Positions 45,968-56,706 of a DNA stretch of 64,000 nt are shown piece by piece. Below the pieces are notes generated by a model that ran no database searches, had not been told where the DNA came from, and saw nothing but the letters and a program-made list of their open reading frames with translations. This stretch comes from Photobacterium kishitanii (GTDB lineage Bacteria; Pseudomonadota; Gammaproteobacteria; Enterobacterales; Vibrionaceae). The stretch spans positions 1 through 64,000 of the forward strand of contig NZ_PYON01000002.1 in the NCBI RefSeq assembly GCF_003026355.1, given 5' to 3'. The stretch's first letter is position 1. Each line of letters starts with the position of its first letter. Made by a program: the position numbers and the translations under genes.

Positions 45968-48247
45968 ATGTTGTTCAGTAAGAAGGATTTTAGCAGTGTT
46001 TTATTTTGTATTATTATTAGTACGCCAGCTGCTAATGCCTATGCTGCTGAAGCAGATCGTCCCGTAATTGATCGTCCTAAAATTGGGGTAGTGCTTAGCG
46101 GTGGTGGAGCGAAAGGTGCTGCCCATATTGGGGTGCTTGAGGTTTTAGAAGAAAACCGTATTCCTGTAGATATCGTGACGGGTACCAGTATGGGAGCCTA
46201 TGTTGGTGGTATGTATGCCATGGGGCTCTCAGCTAAAGAAGTAAAACAACGTACTTTTGATATAAATTGGAATACGGGTTATATCGATCGAGCAAGTCGT
46301 AATGACTTATCTTTGCGACGAAAAAAACAAAATGATACTTATCAGCTTCATACCGATTTAGGCTTAGATATTGATGGTGAATTTAAATCTCGTCCAGGCG
46401 CTTTTCAAGGACAGGGGCTAGCCGTACTTTTACGTCAACTTACTGATAATTTACCGGCATTAAAAACGTTTGATCGACTCGCTATTCCTTATCGTAGTGT
46501 TGCCACTGATATAACCAAAGTAACACCTGTTGTGATTGGTTCTGGTCATTTAGCGACGGCAATGCAAGCATCTATGACCGTACCTGGTGCGTTAAAACCC
46601 GTCCATTTAGATAATAAATTATTGGTCGATGGTGGGGTGGTTAACAATATGCCTGTTGATGTCGCTAAGCAGCTTGGTGCTAATGTGATTATCGCCGTTG
46701 ATCTTCGTGATAGTTTAATGCCCAAAAAAGATTTAGACAGTGCATTAAATATTGTGTCGCAGTTAACAACCTTTATGACCAATGCCAGTGCTGATTATCA
46801 AAAAAGCTTAATGAAACCTAGCGATGTTTATTTACAGCCTAATGTTTCTTTTATGACTGCGGCTGATTTTGATAAATTAGAACAAGCTTATCAAGCCGGA
46901 CGCAAAGTGGCTCTAGCGTCATTACCTCGTTTATTACGCTATCAATTATCACCGTCAGCATATGCTGAATATAATAAACAAAAAAATCTTCGTCGAGTAC
47001 GTTTATCTGCACATGACTCTTATTTTATTGATGATATTAAAATTGTAAATAATACTAATCTTCCAGATAAAACGCTATTAGCGCAATTAGAGTTAAAAAC
47101 TGGAAAAGTTATTACTAATAAAGAGTTAGAGCAAGCTGTTAAGCGTTTACAAAGTGAAGATATCTATGGTCGAATTAATTATTCAATAAAACAAAAAGAT
47201 AATAAAAACATTCTTATTATGGATATTAATGAGAAATCATGGGGGCCTGGGTATTTAAACTTTACGCTCGCATTTGAAGATGATTTTGAGAGTCGTTCTG
47301 ATTTTTCTTTTGGTGCTCAATATATCTATACCGATCTTACCGATAAAGGTGGAGAGTGGTTACTTGAGTGGAAATTAGGTAGCTGGAAAAATATAGCTAC
47401 CGAGTTTTATTTCCCTATAGATTATCAGCAACACTTTTTTACCGCATTTGGTGCTGAAACAAGTAATGAAATTCGTCGGTTTGATAACTCCAGTTATTAT
47501 AATCTTAACGAAAAAGAATTAAAAAATATTGATGCAAAATATAATCAAACCTATGCTTATGTTGAAATGGGCTGGAATATTAAACCTTGGGCAGCATTAA
47601 CGTTAGGTTATAAAGGACAAACGGGTAGCATTACCGTTACTTCAATAGATCGTAAAGAAAATTATGATACCTATGGGCCATATCTAAATCTGACTTACGA
47701 TGATTTGGACAGTTTTTTCTTTCCATCTCATGGTTCTTATTTTAATAGCGAAATTGGATACAGTAATACACTCCGTCGGCCAGATACTGGTAAGCATGAG
47801 TATGGTGATACGTTATATTATGATGTATCGATGATAAAACCATTTACATATGATAGACATACACTAGTCGCCTCAATAAAAACTGCCGGTTCAGATGCCG
47901 ATGATTTATTGCCTATTTATGCACAAGATCTTGGTGGATTATTTAATCTATCAGGTTATCATCGCTATGAATTAAATGGGCGTTATAGTGCTTTAACTAG
48001 CTTAGTTTATCGTTACCGAGTGATTGATAATAATTTTGGTGCGATTAAATTACCCGTTTATGTTGGTGGTTCGCTTGAAAAAGGTGGTGTATGGGATCGT
48101 ACATCAGCGATGAGTTGGAATAGTGCAATTACTGCGGGCAGTGTATATGTTGCCGTAGATTCTATTTTAGGACCTGTTTATTTAAGTTATGGCCAAACAT
48201 CTACTGGTGAAAGTTCATTTTATCTTTCATTAGGTGGAACATTATAA
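45968..48247 (+). CDS. patatin-like phospholipase with POTRA and beta-barrel (type Vd autotransporter-like)
   Basis: A 759-residue envelope protein. Seen: a signal peptide ending ANAYA, a patatin domain with the oxyanion loop SGGGAKGAAHIG, nucleophile Ser74 in GTSMG and Asp221 in DGGVVNN, then a POTRA-like domain near residues 355-420, and a C-terminal outer-membrane barrel of the BamA/surface-antigen type ending in the aromatic-rich SSFYLSLGGTL. The architecture is that of PlpD/FplA, where the lipase is exported and fixed to its own barrel. It may act on host or neighbour membranes. It is monocistronic next to rctB. Confidence 0.88.
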   Translation: MLFSKKDFSSVLFCIIISTPAANAYAAEADRPVIDRPKIGVVLSGGGAKGAAHIGVLEVLEENRIPVDIVTGTSMGAYVGGMYAMGLSAKEVKQRTFDINWNTGYIDRASRNDLSLRRKKQNDTYQLHTDLGLDIDGEFKSRPGAFQGQGLAVLLRQLTDNLPALKTFDRLAIPYRSVATDITKVTPVVIGSGHLATAMQASMTVPGALKPVHLDNKLLVDGGVVNNMPVDVAKQLGANVIIAVDLRDSLMPKKDLDSALNIVSQLTTFMTNASADYQKSLMKPSDVYLQPNVSFMTAADFDKLEQAYQAGRKVALASLPRLLRYQLSPSAYAEYNKQKNLRRVRLSAHDSYFIDDIKIVNNTNLPDKTLLAQLELKTGKVITNKELEQAVKRLQSEDIYGRINYSIKQKDNKNILIMDINEKSWGPGYLNFTLAFEDDFESRSDFSFGAQYIYTDLTDKGGEWLLEWKLGSWKNIATEFYFPIDYQQHFFTAFGAETSNEIRRFDNSSYYNLNEKELKNIDAKYNQTYAYVEMGWNIKPWAALTLGYKGQTGSITVTSIDRKENYDTYGPYLNLTYDDLDSFFFPSHGSYFNSEIGYSNTLRRPDTGKHEYGDTLYYDVSMIKPFTYDRHTLVASIKTAGSDADDLLPIYAQDLGGLFNLSGYHRYELNGRYSALTSLVYRYRVIDNNFGAIKLPVYVGGSLEKGGVWDRTSAMSWNSAITAGSVYVAVDSILGPVYLSYGQTSTGESSFYLSLGGTL

Positions 48248-48876
48248 AGACTAATAAACGAGATCTTAAGTATAACCATATTATATGGTATGTATAATTT
48301 TATCTAATACTTTACATATTATTGACAATTCACCACTGCTTTTGTTGATAATCGTTCTTGATATAACCTTTTGCTTTTATTTGTATGTTTTCTATTTGTA
48401 AGGATACGAATGGATTAACAACCAAGCAGTTAAAAGTATTATATGATTTTTTTCGAGCCTTTTTAGGCTCGATTTTTTTTATGATTATTTTAATGTAATC
48501 ATAAAAATACCGCTGACAGTGATCCACAATATGATATTGGCAATAATAAAAGCATCAACTGCCCAATAAGCTGTTTGTATTAGGCTTTCCTTATTTTTAA
48601 GAGACGGGAGTAATCAATAGCAATATGATAACTATTGATGGTAATAATCAGTGATTTCAAGGTGATGAACAAGCTACAAGCTGCTGTTAAATAAAAATAA
48701 ATGCTAGATATGTTCGAATGAGATCTGCATTATTTATTGGGTAGGAGCTGGGCTTATTTTTATAAGACGAAATAATATTCTTTATAATAAGACTAATTGA
48801 TAATTTACGGTCTCTATAATTTTATCTTGTGTCAGGTGGGCTGACATTATAAGAAAAAATTAGAGAAGGACGTATT
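48248..48876. other. intergenic region before the M36 protease
   Basis: Contains the terminator at 48453-48480 and, beyond it, about 390 AT-rich bases without a gene. AGAGAAGGA just before ATG 48877 is the ribosome-binding site. Confidence 0.5.
48453..48480 (+). terminator. intrinsic terminator downstream of the patatin gene
   Basis: An 8-bp stem TCGAGCCT / AGGCTCGA with loop TTTT and eight T. It lies about 200 bases after the patatin stop; no gene lies between. Confidence 0.88.
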
Positions 48877-51800
48877 ATGAAAAGGCTGCATTATTGGATC
48901 TTGCTGTGTTTATTGCTATCGATTATTGGTTGTAATGATAGCAGCTCTAAAGTTGATGCAGTGACGGTTGATTTTTCACCTAAATTTAGTGCATTTCAGA
49001 TATTAAATGATAGTAATGAAGCAACAGCTAAGAATGTACAAGCTCCGATATTAGTTGCTGGTAAGTTGACGGTGACTAATCTAGATGAAAACACCACAGA
49101 AACCTTTGATTGGAAAGCGTATTTAAATTTAGACAGTTTTGAAATATCATCGGCAACCACGTTAGGGCTAGCACCTGCTAATTATCATTTTGTGCTTAAT
49201 TTACAGCATAATGAACAAACCTATTATGGTGAGCTTACCACTGAAGTGACCGGTGACAAGGCACTGGTGGATATGGCAATAAGCCCAGTGCTAGGTAATA
49301 TAGATACTCAAATATCCGTTAATCCTGAGATGGCAAAGCTATTTTTTAATATGGATGCGGCTCAATTAAATTTATTAGCATTAAATAATCCGATGGTTGG
49401 GATTGAGATTGATAATGCTGCCGAGATGAAATTCTTGATTAATCCGGCAACATCACGGTCTGATTTATATTTTAATATTGCGTTTGGTAATTATAATTTA
49501 GGGGTTAATTTTTATGATGATAATAAACATATAGGTAAACTTGCTCTTTCTAATTCACCACTGATTATTGACGCAACGACGACGAATATTCATTATGATA
49601 TTGTGCCGTTAATGGCGGTTGCAGTGTTTGATTTTAACTCGCAGGGTGATACCACCAACTTAACAATCGAAATTCCTTCTAATATTATCAACCATGTTAA
49701 TGATATAAATAACTTACGTACTCAACTTAAAGTGATTAATCCTGATAGCATGATTGTATTTGATAATGCAATTACGTTTAGTCCTCCAACAACGACTAAT
49801 AGCGCTTATCAAGCAACCATTCCGCTTAATTTAAGCTTTGCTGATGCAAATAGTGAAGCATTATATTTAACCCTCAAATTTTTCGATGATAGTAGCCAGA
49901 CGGTGAATGCAGATGCGTTTGCAAGTTGTACTTCCGATAACTTTGTTTTAGCCAAGCAAGATAAAACATTAGGGTGCCAAGTAACGTTTAATGACTCTGA
50001 AGTTGATGTGATCACGGCTTTAAATGCTCAATTTGTAGTGAATGTTTATGATGTTAATGGTAATCCCATTAAGGGCGCTGAAGTTTATTTAGATGATGCA
50101 TTAACACCCATAGGTATTACGGGGGAGGATACCTTTACCAGTGAAGGTGCTTTAGTGTTTAAAACCAGTGTTGGTGCGCATGATATTAAAGCCAAAGCGA
50201 TAGGATTCATGGTTCAAAAGGCAGTAACGGCTGCACCATTAAGTATTAATAATGTCGATTTATATCTATCAGAACGTCAAGACACGACAGATCATCTTGA
50301 AACCGCTAATTATGATATGCGAATAGCCTCAACGGCAAACGTTAATATTACGCCTACAACAACTCAGATAAATGCGCAGGCTGTATTAAGTCAGCGATTA
50401 CCAACCCTGGATGTGGATTTCGATAAAAAAACCGGTGTGGCGCGGGTTATTTATAATAAAACTGGCTATCTAACCGAAGCGGATCCAGCGAAGCCTGTTG
50501 CAACGGTAGTGATGGATTTTCTTGAGCAGCAGCGTGATCTTTTAAGATTATCTTCAACAGACTTAGCTAATGTTAGTCAACAAGTACGTCAAACTGAGGT
50601 AACGGGAGCGCAGCGTTATTATTTTCAACAACAGCATCATGGACGCGATATTTTCAATGCTCTACTACAGGTGAATGTTAATCGAGATGGACGTATTTTA
50701 AGTGTTAATAATGGTTTTTCACCCGCGGTTGATCAAGTTGTAACAAGTAAAGTTGCTCCAACGATCTCGATTCAGCAAGCGATCATTAATGGCGCGAAGG
50801 AGGTAGGGATCAATCTTATCCACCAGCCAACGATCGACAGTGAAGATCTTAGCCGCGATGATCAAAAATCGACCGTCCGTGCGACGACGGCATCGAAAGA
50901 ATTAATTGAAGCAAAATTAGTATATTTTCCAATAAAAGGCGATCAGTTACGTTTAGCATGGAGTTTTGTTTTATTTACCCACGATCAACGTCATGTTTAT
51001 CAAATGTTGGTGGATGCTCAAAATGGCGATGTATTAGCTTTCTTTGATCAAGTTGACAGTGATAGCTATGAAGTATTTCCCGTTCCGATTGAATCACCAA
51101 GCCATGCTACTCCCGTTAACACGCGTCAAACAATAACTAATCCGGCAGTAAGCCCTGGCTCACCGTGGAAGTGGCATGATACTAATGCCAGTATTGGTGC
51201 TGAATATACCATTATGCGAGGGAATAATGTTCATGCTTATAACGATTCAGATAACAGTGGTTCACCCTCAGTAACAGAACCTGATTGTGGTGCTGGATTA
51301 AATTGTTTATTTCCATTGGATTTAAGTTTAGCGCCAGCAGATAGCAGCTATGCAGCGACAGCTAATTTATTCTATTGGAATAATATTATTCACGATATTA
51401 CCTATATGTATGGTTTTGATCAGGCCTCAGGAAACTTCCAAGTTAATCAATATGGTGGTGCAGGGCTTGGTGGCGATGATGTTCGCGCAGAATCACAAGA
51501 TGGCGGTGGCTATAACAATGCTAACTTTTATACTCCAGCAGACGGTAGTCGACCACGAATGCAAATGTATTTATGGAATCTTACTACCCCTGAGCGTGAT
51601 GGTGATTATGATGGCGCCATTATTGTTCATGAATATGCCCATGGTATTTCTAATCGCTTAATTGGTGGCGCAAGTAATGTTAACTGCTTGAATAATTATC
51701 AACGTCCTTCTGAAGGGATCAGTGATTTATACGCATTAATGTTAACGCATCAAGCCGGTGCAGCAGGGACAGATCCACGTGGTATCGGGACTTATGTATT

Positions 51801-53253
51801 AGGTCAGCCTGTTACTGGTGCTGGTATTCGTCCACAGCAATACAGTACTGATCCTGCCATAAACGATTACACCTATGAAAGTATTACCTCTGGCATGTCA
51901 GTACCGCATGGTATTGGCTCTGTTTGGACTCAGGCTGGCTGGGAAGTTTATTGGGCACTGATTGCTGCTCATGGTTTTGACAGCGATTTTTATAACTCAG
52001 CGGGTGGTAGTGGTAATCAACGTGCGTTGTTGTATTTCACCGAAGGGTTGAAAAATACTATTTGTTCGCCAAGCTTTATCGATGCTCGAGATGGGGTAAT
52101 TCAAGCCGCGATTGATAATTATTCTGGTGAAGATGTGTGTTTGGTATGGCAAGCGTTTGCTGATTTTGGATTAGGCGTCGATGCGATATCTGTTAGTAAT
52201 AACAGCTTAAATGTGACGGATGGGTTTGCTATTCCAACCGCTTGTGATAATACCGCTGATGTATGGGTTGAAGATACCCATTATGACTATACTGGTACCT
52301 TACCGGATACTGGCAATGAGCCTGATGCCAATATGTTCGGCTTGAGTATGTGGCGTAGTAAAGCGATTTGGAACCGTACTACTGTCGGCAGTACGGGTGG
52401 CCATCAAAACCCAGAATATGGTCAACCGAACGAGATCCACGTTAATGTTAAAAATCGTGGTGCAGCAACAGCCTTTAATACGACGGTTGAAGTGTATTGG
52501 GCGCATGCCGCAACAGGATTATCATGGCCTGCAGATTGGAACTTATTAGGCACTGATACCATCGGTAGTTTAGCTGTTGGGGCTGATGCAGAGGCAACTG
52601 TCGGCTGGACGCCATCGGGTACGGGCCATTATTGTTTAATTGCACGATTAGTTAATCCTCAAGATCCAATGACGAATCCTGAAACCACTAACATTAATTA
52701 CAATACTCGTTACAACAATAATATCGCTTGGCGAAATATGAATGTGGTTGATTTATTAACGAGCTTAACGGAAGAAGTTAGCTTTATTGCCCGTAGTATT
52801 GCCAAAGATAACAGTCCAATCATTCTTCAGATTGGTACTGCTGAGCAACAACGGTTTTTACAACAAGGCGGACAACTACAGCTCAATTTAGTTAACTTTA
52901 CAGGGCAAGATGAATGGCAAACGATCACTCAATTACCGCATATTATTCGTAATTTAAATACAGCGACAACTACCACCAGCCAAGGTAAAAATGAAGGAGT
53001 AGTTAAATTACTGTTTAAAGCGGGTCCTATGGCCGTTACCGATAATATCCGTGGTTTTTATCATCTCGATGTGATGCAACTGGATGATAATGCGAATCAG
53101 GCTAATGGTGGTATTGCGTATGAGATTGTGACTCGAACACAGCTTACTGATAGCGATAACGATACTATTCCTGATGTGCAAGATACCGATGACGACAATG
53201 ATCAGCAACTAGATACTGTTGATAATTTCCCACTTGATGCATTACGTCAGTAA
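48877..53253 (+). CDS. M36 (fungalysin-type) metalloprotease lipoprotein
   Basis: A 1458-residue secreted protease. Seen: lipobox SIIGC at Cys19, an N-terminal region of about 480 residues with beta-sandwich character and one carboxypeptidase-regulatory-like segment (VNVYDVNGNPIKGAEVYLDD), an FTP propeptide and PepSY-like part around 530-720, the catalytic M36 domain with His918-Glu919-x-x-His922 (HEYAH) and Glu946 in PSEGISD, a later CARDB-like region (ADVWVED to HYCLIARLVNP), and a C-terminal Asp-rich stretch SDNDTIPDVQDTDDDND of thrombospondin type 3 type, which binds calcium. It probably digests host or environmental proteins at the cell surface. It is monocistronic, with a strong terminator. 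Confidence 0.9.
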   Translation: MKRLHYWILLCLLLSIIGCNDSSSKVDAVTVDFSPKFSAFQILNDSNEATAKNVQAPILVAGKLTVTNLDENTTETFDWKAYLNLDSFEISSATTLGLAPANYHFVLNLQHNEQTYYGELTTEVTGDKALVDMAISPVLGNIDTQISVNPEMAKLFFNMDAAQLNLLALNNPMVGIEIDNAAEMKFLINPATSRSDLYFNIAFGNYNLGVNFYDDNKHIGKLALSNSPLIIDATTTNIHYDIVPLMAVAVFDFNSQGDTTNLTIEIPSNIINHVNDINNLRTQLKVINPDSMIVFDNAITFSPPTTTNSAYQATIPLNLSFADANSEALYLTLKFFDDSSQTVNADAFASCTSDNFVLAKQDKTLGCQVTFNDSEVDVITALNAQFVVNVYDVNGNPIKGAEVYLDDALTPIGITGEDTFTSEGALVFKTSVGAHDIKAKAIGFMVQKAVTAAPLSINNVDLYLSERQDTTDHLETANYDMRIASTANVNITPTTTQINAQAVLSQRLPTLDVDFDKKTGVARVIYNKTGYLTEADPAKPVATVVMDFLEQQRDLLRLSSTDLANVSQQVRQTEVTGAQRYYFQQQHHGRDIFNALLQVNVNRDGRILSVNNGFSPAVDQVVTSKVAPTISIQQAIINGAKEVGINLIHQPTIDSEDLSRDDQKSTVRATTASKELIEAKLVYFPIKGDQLRLAWSFVLFTHDQRHVYQMLVDAQNGDVLAFFDQVDSDSYEVFPVPIESPSHATPVNTRQTITNPAVSPGSPWKWHDTNASIGAEYTIMRGNNVHAYNDSDNSGSPSVTEPDCGAGLNCLFPLDLSLAPADSSYAATANLFYWNNIIHDITYMYGFDQASGNFQVNQYGGAGLGGDDVRAESQDGGGYNNANFYTPADGSRPRMQMYLWNLTTPERDGDYDGAIIVHEYAHGISNRLIGGASNVNCLNNYQRPSEGISDLYALMLTHQAGAAGTDPRGIGTYVLGQPVTGAGIRPQQYSTDPAINDYTYESITSGMSVPHGIGSVWTQAGWEVYWALIAAHGFDSDFYNSAGGSGNQRALLYFTEGLKNTICSPSFIDARDGVIQAAIDNYSGEDVCLVWQAFADFGLGVDAISVSNNSLNVTDGFAIPTACDNTADVWVEDTHYDYTGTLPDTGNEPDANMFGLSMWRSKAIWNRTTVGSTGGHQNPEYGQPNEIHVNVKNRGAATAFNTTVEVYWAHAATGLSWPADWNLLGTDTIGSLAVGADAEATVGWTPSGTGHYCLIARLVNPQDPMTNPETTNINYNTRYNNNIAWRNMNVVDLLTSLTEEVSFIARSIAKDNSPIILQIGTAEQQRFLQQGGQLQLNLVNFTGQDEWQTITQLPHIIRNLNTATTTTSQGKNEGVVKLLFKAGPMAVTDNIRGFYHLDVMQLDDNANQANGGIAYEIVTRTQLTDSDNDTIPDVQDTDDDNDQQLDTVDNFPLDALRQ

Positions 53254-53274
53254 TTAACTGCTGGTCTAAAACAA

Positions 53275-53323
53275 GAAAACCCCTCCGTTGCTTTGTTATG
53301 GCAACGGAGGGGGTTTCTTTTTA
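53275..53323. terminator. bidirectional terminator between the M36 gene and the PTS genes
   Basis: Long stem with arms AACCCCTCCGTTGC and GCAACGGAGGGGGTT (one bulge) and a loop of about ten bases, T-rich on the plus side. It separates two convergent units. Confidence 0.88.
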
Positions 53324-53339
53324 GGTGTGGTTGTAAGGG

Positions 53340-55835
53340 TTATAAACCAATTTGGTCTTCAATAATGGCAATGATTGCTTCAGGAGACTCAGCTTGGCGT
53401 AAACTGTCACGGAAACTTTCATGGATGAGTTTACGAGCAAGGCCTGCAAAGATACGCATGTGTTGATCACCTTGGTCTTTATTTAGCGTTAACATGATAA
53501 CGAAATCGACATCGCCAGAGTCAGACATCCAATCAATAGGTTTATCAAGATGGGCAATACTGATACTAGAATGACGAATGTGTTCAGATTTAGTATGTGG
53601 AATTGCAAACCCATGTCCTAAACCGGTTGAGAATACCGCTTCACGCACCCACACATCATCTTCAAGCTTATACACATCATCAGTACGGCCTTGAATACCT
53701 AAGTTACCGACTAATGCCTGGATTACTTCTTCTTTATTAGCAAAGTCTGCTGCTTTAAACACACATTGCTGAACTAAGATCGGCTTTAATTGTGCTTGAG
53801 CGTGACGTTGTTCAAGTAAGGCTTCAACGTCTTCAATCGTGGCGCACTCACATGCCTGTGCAAATAACGTTTGGCTATCAGTGAAGTTGATTTCAGTTAA
53901 ATGCGCTTTAGTGGCAGCGATCTTCGGGGCACTCATACTTATTTCATCAAGACCTGCGCCAACCAATAATGGTAGTACTTTACTGTCTGCGCCAAGTTCG
54001 CCACATAAACCAACCCATTTACCGTGAGCATGGGCAGTAGTAACCACTTGCTTCAATAGCCGTAGGAAAGCGGGCGCTAAGCTGTTATACAGTTTTGAAA
54101 CACTGGCGTTATCACGATCAACCGCTAATAGATATTGGGTCATATCATTGGAGCCAATACTGAAGAAATCAACTTCCTGACAGAATAAATCGACAATAAA
54201 CGCTACAGATGGTACTTCAACCATGATGCCTAATTGAATCTCGGTATCAAAGGCAATGTTTTGTTCGGTCAGTTGTTGTTTTACTAATTGTAATTGTTGC
54301 TTAACCCAGCGGATTTCCTCAATGCTTTGAATCATTGGGATCATGATTTTTGCTTTGCCATGAACAGATGCACGCAAAATAGCCGTTAGTTGGGTATGAA
54401 ATAGCGCTAAGAACTGTGGGTAAATACGCACAGCACGGTAACCAAGGAACGGATTATTTTCATGAGGTAGGGCAAGGTAATCAATTGGCTTATCGCCACC
54501 AATATCCATGGTACGAATGATCACAGATTTACCATTGGCTGCGGTTAACACTTCACGGTAATGATTAAACTGCTCTTCTTCATCGGGTGCTTGGTGGCGA
54601 TCCATAAATAGCATTTCAGTGCGGAATAAGCCAATTCCCTCAGCACCTTGAGCGAAAGCATTAGTAGCTTCGACTGAGCAAGCGATATTAGCCGCCACTT
54701 CGATTGTATGACCATCGGCGGTAGTTGCTTGCTGGTGGGCATACTGACTTTGCTGTTGTTGAAGGGTATTGGCGAGTGTGATTGCGCGGTTGAAGTAACC
54801 ACTAACTTCGATGCTAGGCTCGATAGCCAATACACCTAATTGCGCATCAAGATAAACATTATGATTCAGTGCTGTTGTACATTCTTTTAGTTCAATACCA
54901 GATAAGGTTGGAATATTAAATGCGCGCGCTAAAATTACCGTATGTGAGGTGCTGCCAGCGTGGGTTAATACCAAACCTTGTAATAATGCTTTATCAAGCC
55001 CTAAAAATTGACTCGGAGTTAGATCGTTAGCAATAACGATACTTGGTTGCTGTAGTGAGAAAGCCGTTTGGTTATCGAGTACGTTAGGGTAAGCGGCTGT
55101 TAATAATTGCAGTGAGACATCTTTGATATCCAGTACGCGCTCACGTAAGTAACTGCTTGCTGACTGTTCTAGTTGCTGACACAGTTTTTCCATGACCGCT
55201 AAAATAGCATTCGCAGTTGAATGGTTGGCTAGCAGTGCCGTCACACCATCAATAAAACTTGAATCATTAATAATGGCTAAGTGAGCACTGGTGATTTCTT
55301 GTTCGTGGTGTGAGCCGTTAGCGATAGTCTGATTTAAGTTAGTGCTTACTTGTAGACGTGCTTGTTCAAAGCGCAGCGCTTCATTGTCATCGTGCGCTGC
55401 TGTGGTAAATTGTTGTGGATCAATTTGGCTCATGGCAACTAACACGCCACAACCAATGCCAGGAGCAAGTCGTTTACCCGTGATCAAATGTGGCTGGTGG
55501 CGAAGTAATGATTGCGGCAATACAATTTCACTATCATCAGCTAATGTTTCAAGTGCTTCATCGCAATGAGGGAACTGCTGTTCAATATAGCTTTGTAATG
55601 TTTGACAAGCTTGCTCACTGTCAATGCCTTCAAAGTTCAAGGTACAGTTATCATTTAATAAAGTATCTGTACCGACTAACGCTAATACACTTTTCGCATC
55701 ACCTGAATTATTAGTTCGGTGGTTAGTTAAGGTAATTTGACAAGCAAACTGACGGCACTGCTGCTCTAAATGATTCGCTGGACGAGCGTGAATACCATTA
55801 GGTAATACACATTGAAACTGAAATTGATGAGTCAT
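53340..55835 (-). CDS. multiphosphoryl transfer protein (HPr-EI-EIIA fructose type)
   Basis: An 831-residue cytosolic PTS fusion protein of the FryA/FrwA type, which passes phosphate from PEP to a fructose-family EIIB. Seen: HPr domain with phospho-His16 in NGIHARPAN, an enzyme I domain with the active His in HAGSTSHTVILARAF and GLFRTEMLFMDR, PEP-binding IRTMDIGGDKP and GLCGELG, and a C-terminal EIIA-Fru domain with GLGHGFAIPHTKSEH. All phosphorylation sites are intact. It starts 27 bases after the small EIIB gene. No EIIC is found here, so the transported sugar is unknown. Confidence 0.92.
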   Translation of the reverse strand: MTHQFQFQCVLPNGIHARPANHLEQQCRQFACQITLTNHRTNNSGDAKSVLALVGTDTLLNDNCTLNFEGIDSEQACQTLQSYIEQQFPHCDEALETLADDSEIVLPQSLLRHQPHLITGKRLAPGIGCGVLVAMSQIDPQQFTTAAHDDNEALRFEQARLQVSTNLNQTIANGSHHEQEITSAHLAIINDSSFIDGVTALLANHSTANAILAVMEKLCQQLEQSASSYLRERVLDIKDVSLQLLTAAYPNVLDNQTAFSLQQPSIVIANDLTPSQFLGLDKALLQGLVLTHAGSTSHTVILARAFNIPTLSGIELKECTTALNHNVYLDAQLGVLAIEPSIEVSGYFNRAITLANTLQQQQSQYAHQQATTADGHTIEVAANIACSVEATNAFAQGAEGIGLFRTEMLFMDRHQAPDEEEQFNHYREVLTAANGKSVIIRTMDIGGDKPIDYLALPHENNPFLGYRAVRIYPQFLALFHTQLTAILRASVHGKAKIMIPMIQSIEEIRWVKQQLQLVKQQLTEQNIAFDTEIQLGIMVEVPSVAFIVDLFCQEVDFFSIGSNDMTQYLLAVDRDNASVSKLYNSLAPAFLRLLKQVVTTAHAHGKWVGLCGELGADSKVLPLLVGAGLDEISMSAPKIAATKAHLTEINFTDSQTLFAQACECATIEDVEALLEQRHAQAQLKPILVQQCVFKAADFANKEEVIQALVGNLGIQGRTDDVYKLEDDVWVREAVFSTGLGHGFAIPHTKSEHIRHSSISIAHLDKPIDWMSDSGDVDFVIMLTLNKDQGDQHMRIFAGLARKLIHESFRDSLRQAESPEAIIAIIEDQIGL

Positions 55836-55862
55836 AAATAAAACGCCTTAATTTATTTAATG

Positions 55863-56180
55863 TTAGTGGTGAGTTAACAACAGTTGCTGACATTGAGAAA
55901 AAATGCGTCGTGGATGCTGTAATGCATCTTGAATAGAAACTTCTAGACAGCGATGCTTTTTAAAACGATCACTTTGCTCGACATTAATATCGGCGGCGAG
56001 GATGACAATATCAGCACGCTCAACATCCTGGTCGGTGAGGCGGTTTTCAATTCCCATTGCTCCTTGGGTTTCGACTTTGATTGTGATCCCGAGTTTTTTC
56101 GCTGTCTCGATGAGCTTGTCGGCTGCCATATAAGTGTGTGCAATCCCTGTTGGACATGCGGTAATCGCGACAACTCTCAT
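55863..56180 (-). CDS. PTS fructose-type EIIB subunit
   Basis: A 105-residue cytosolic EIIB-Fru domain. Seen: the phosphoryl-Cys loop VAITACPTGIAHTYMAA with Cys9, and ETQGAMGIENRLT as usual for the family. GGAGAG precedes the ATG. It is the first gene of a two-gene unit with the HPr-EI-EIIA protein. A membrane EIIC partner should exist but is not next to it; it may be elsewhere in the genome, or this pair has a regulatory role. Confidence 0.9.
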   Translation of the reverse strand: MRVVAITACPTGIAHTYMAADKLIETAKKLGITIKVETQGAMGIENRLTDQDVERADIVILAADINVEQSDRFKKHRCLEVSIQDALQHPRRIFSQCQQLLLTHH

Positions 56181-56706
56181 GTGTCTCTCCTGTTGTTAAA
56201 TAATGTAGTGCTAGTTCGATGGCATGAATATAAGTATTTATGAGATTGCAAGATAGAAGATAAACGACGCTTTTATAGGACATTTGTAACCGTAATAACC
56301 AATCGTGATAGGGATCTCATTGCTTTATAGACTGGTATTAGAATAACGAACTAGCATTTTTGTGCGTTTTTGATGTTAGCTTTATCTGGGACTGATTGGG
56401 TATTAAATGGGTTGCTATATAAGAGTGTGGACTCAATGGCTAAAATAATGACAAGTAAAAATGAGCAGGAAAGAAAAATGCAGCATGAGCGGGGGACTAC
56501 ATGCTGCGAAAGGTCATTTCAAGGGGATGAGAATGACAATATTTATATATTTAAGCTGTACATTAATTATTAATGATTTTAAAAATATAAAAACTGGATA
56601 AATATCGCTTTAATAGCACTATTCTATCCAATCATTATTTATCTGATATAACGTAATACTACACAAATAATAGCTGAAGATTTTATTGATATATAAATAA
56701 AATAAC
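56181..56706. other. intergenic region between the PTS unit and the first GH92 gene
   Basis: No gene supported. A 67-codon frame at 56370-56573 has no family resemblance or ribosome-binding site. The right-hand part is very AT-rich. Confidence 0.4.

Noticed and set aside
56370..56573. A 67-codon frame before the first GH92 gene
   Set aside because: No Shine-Dalgarno sequence, no recognisable domain and atypical composition.
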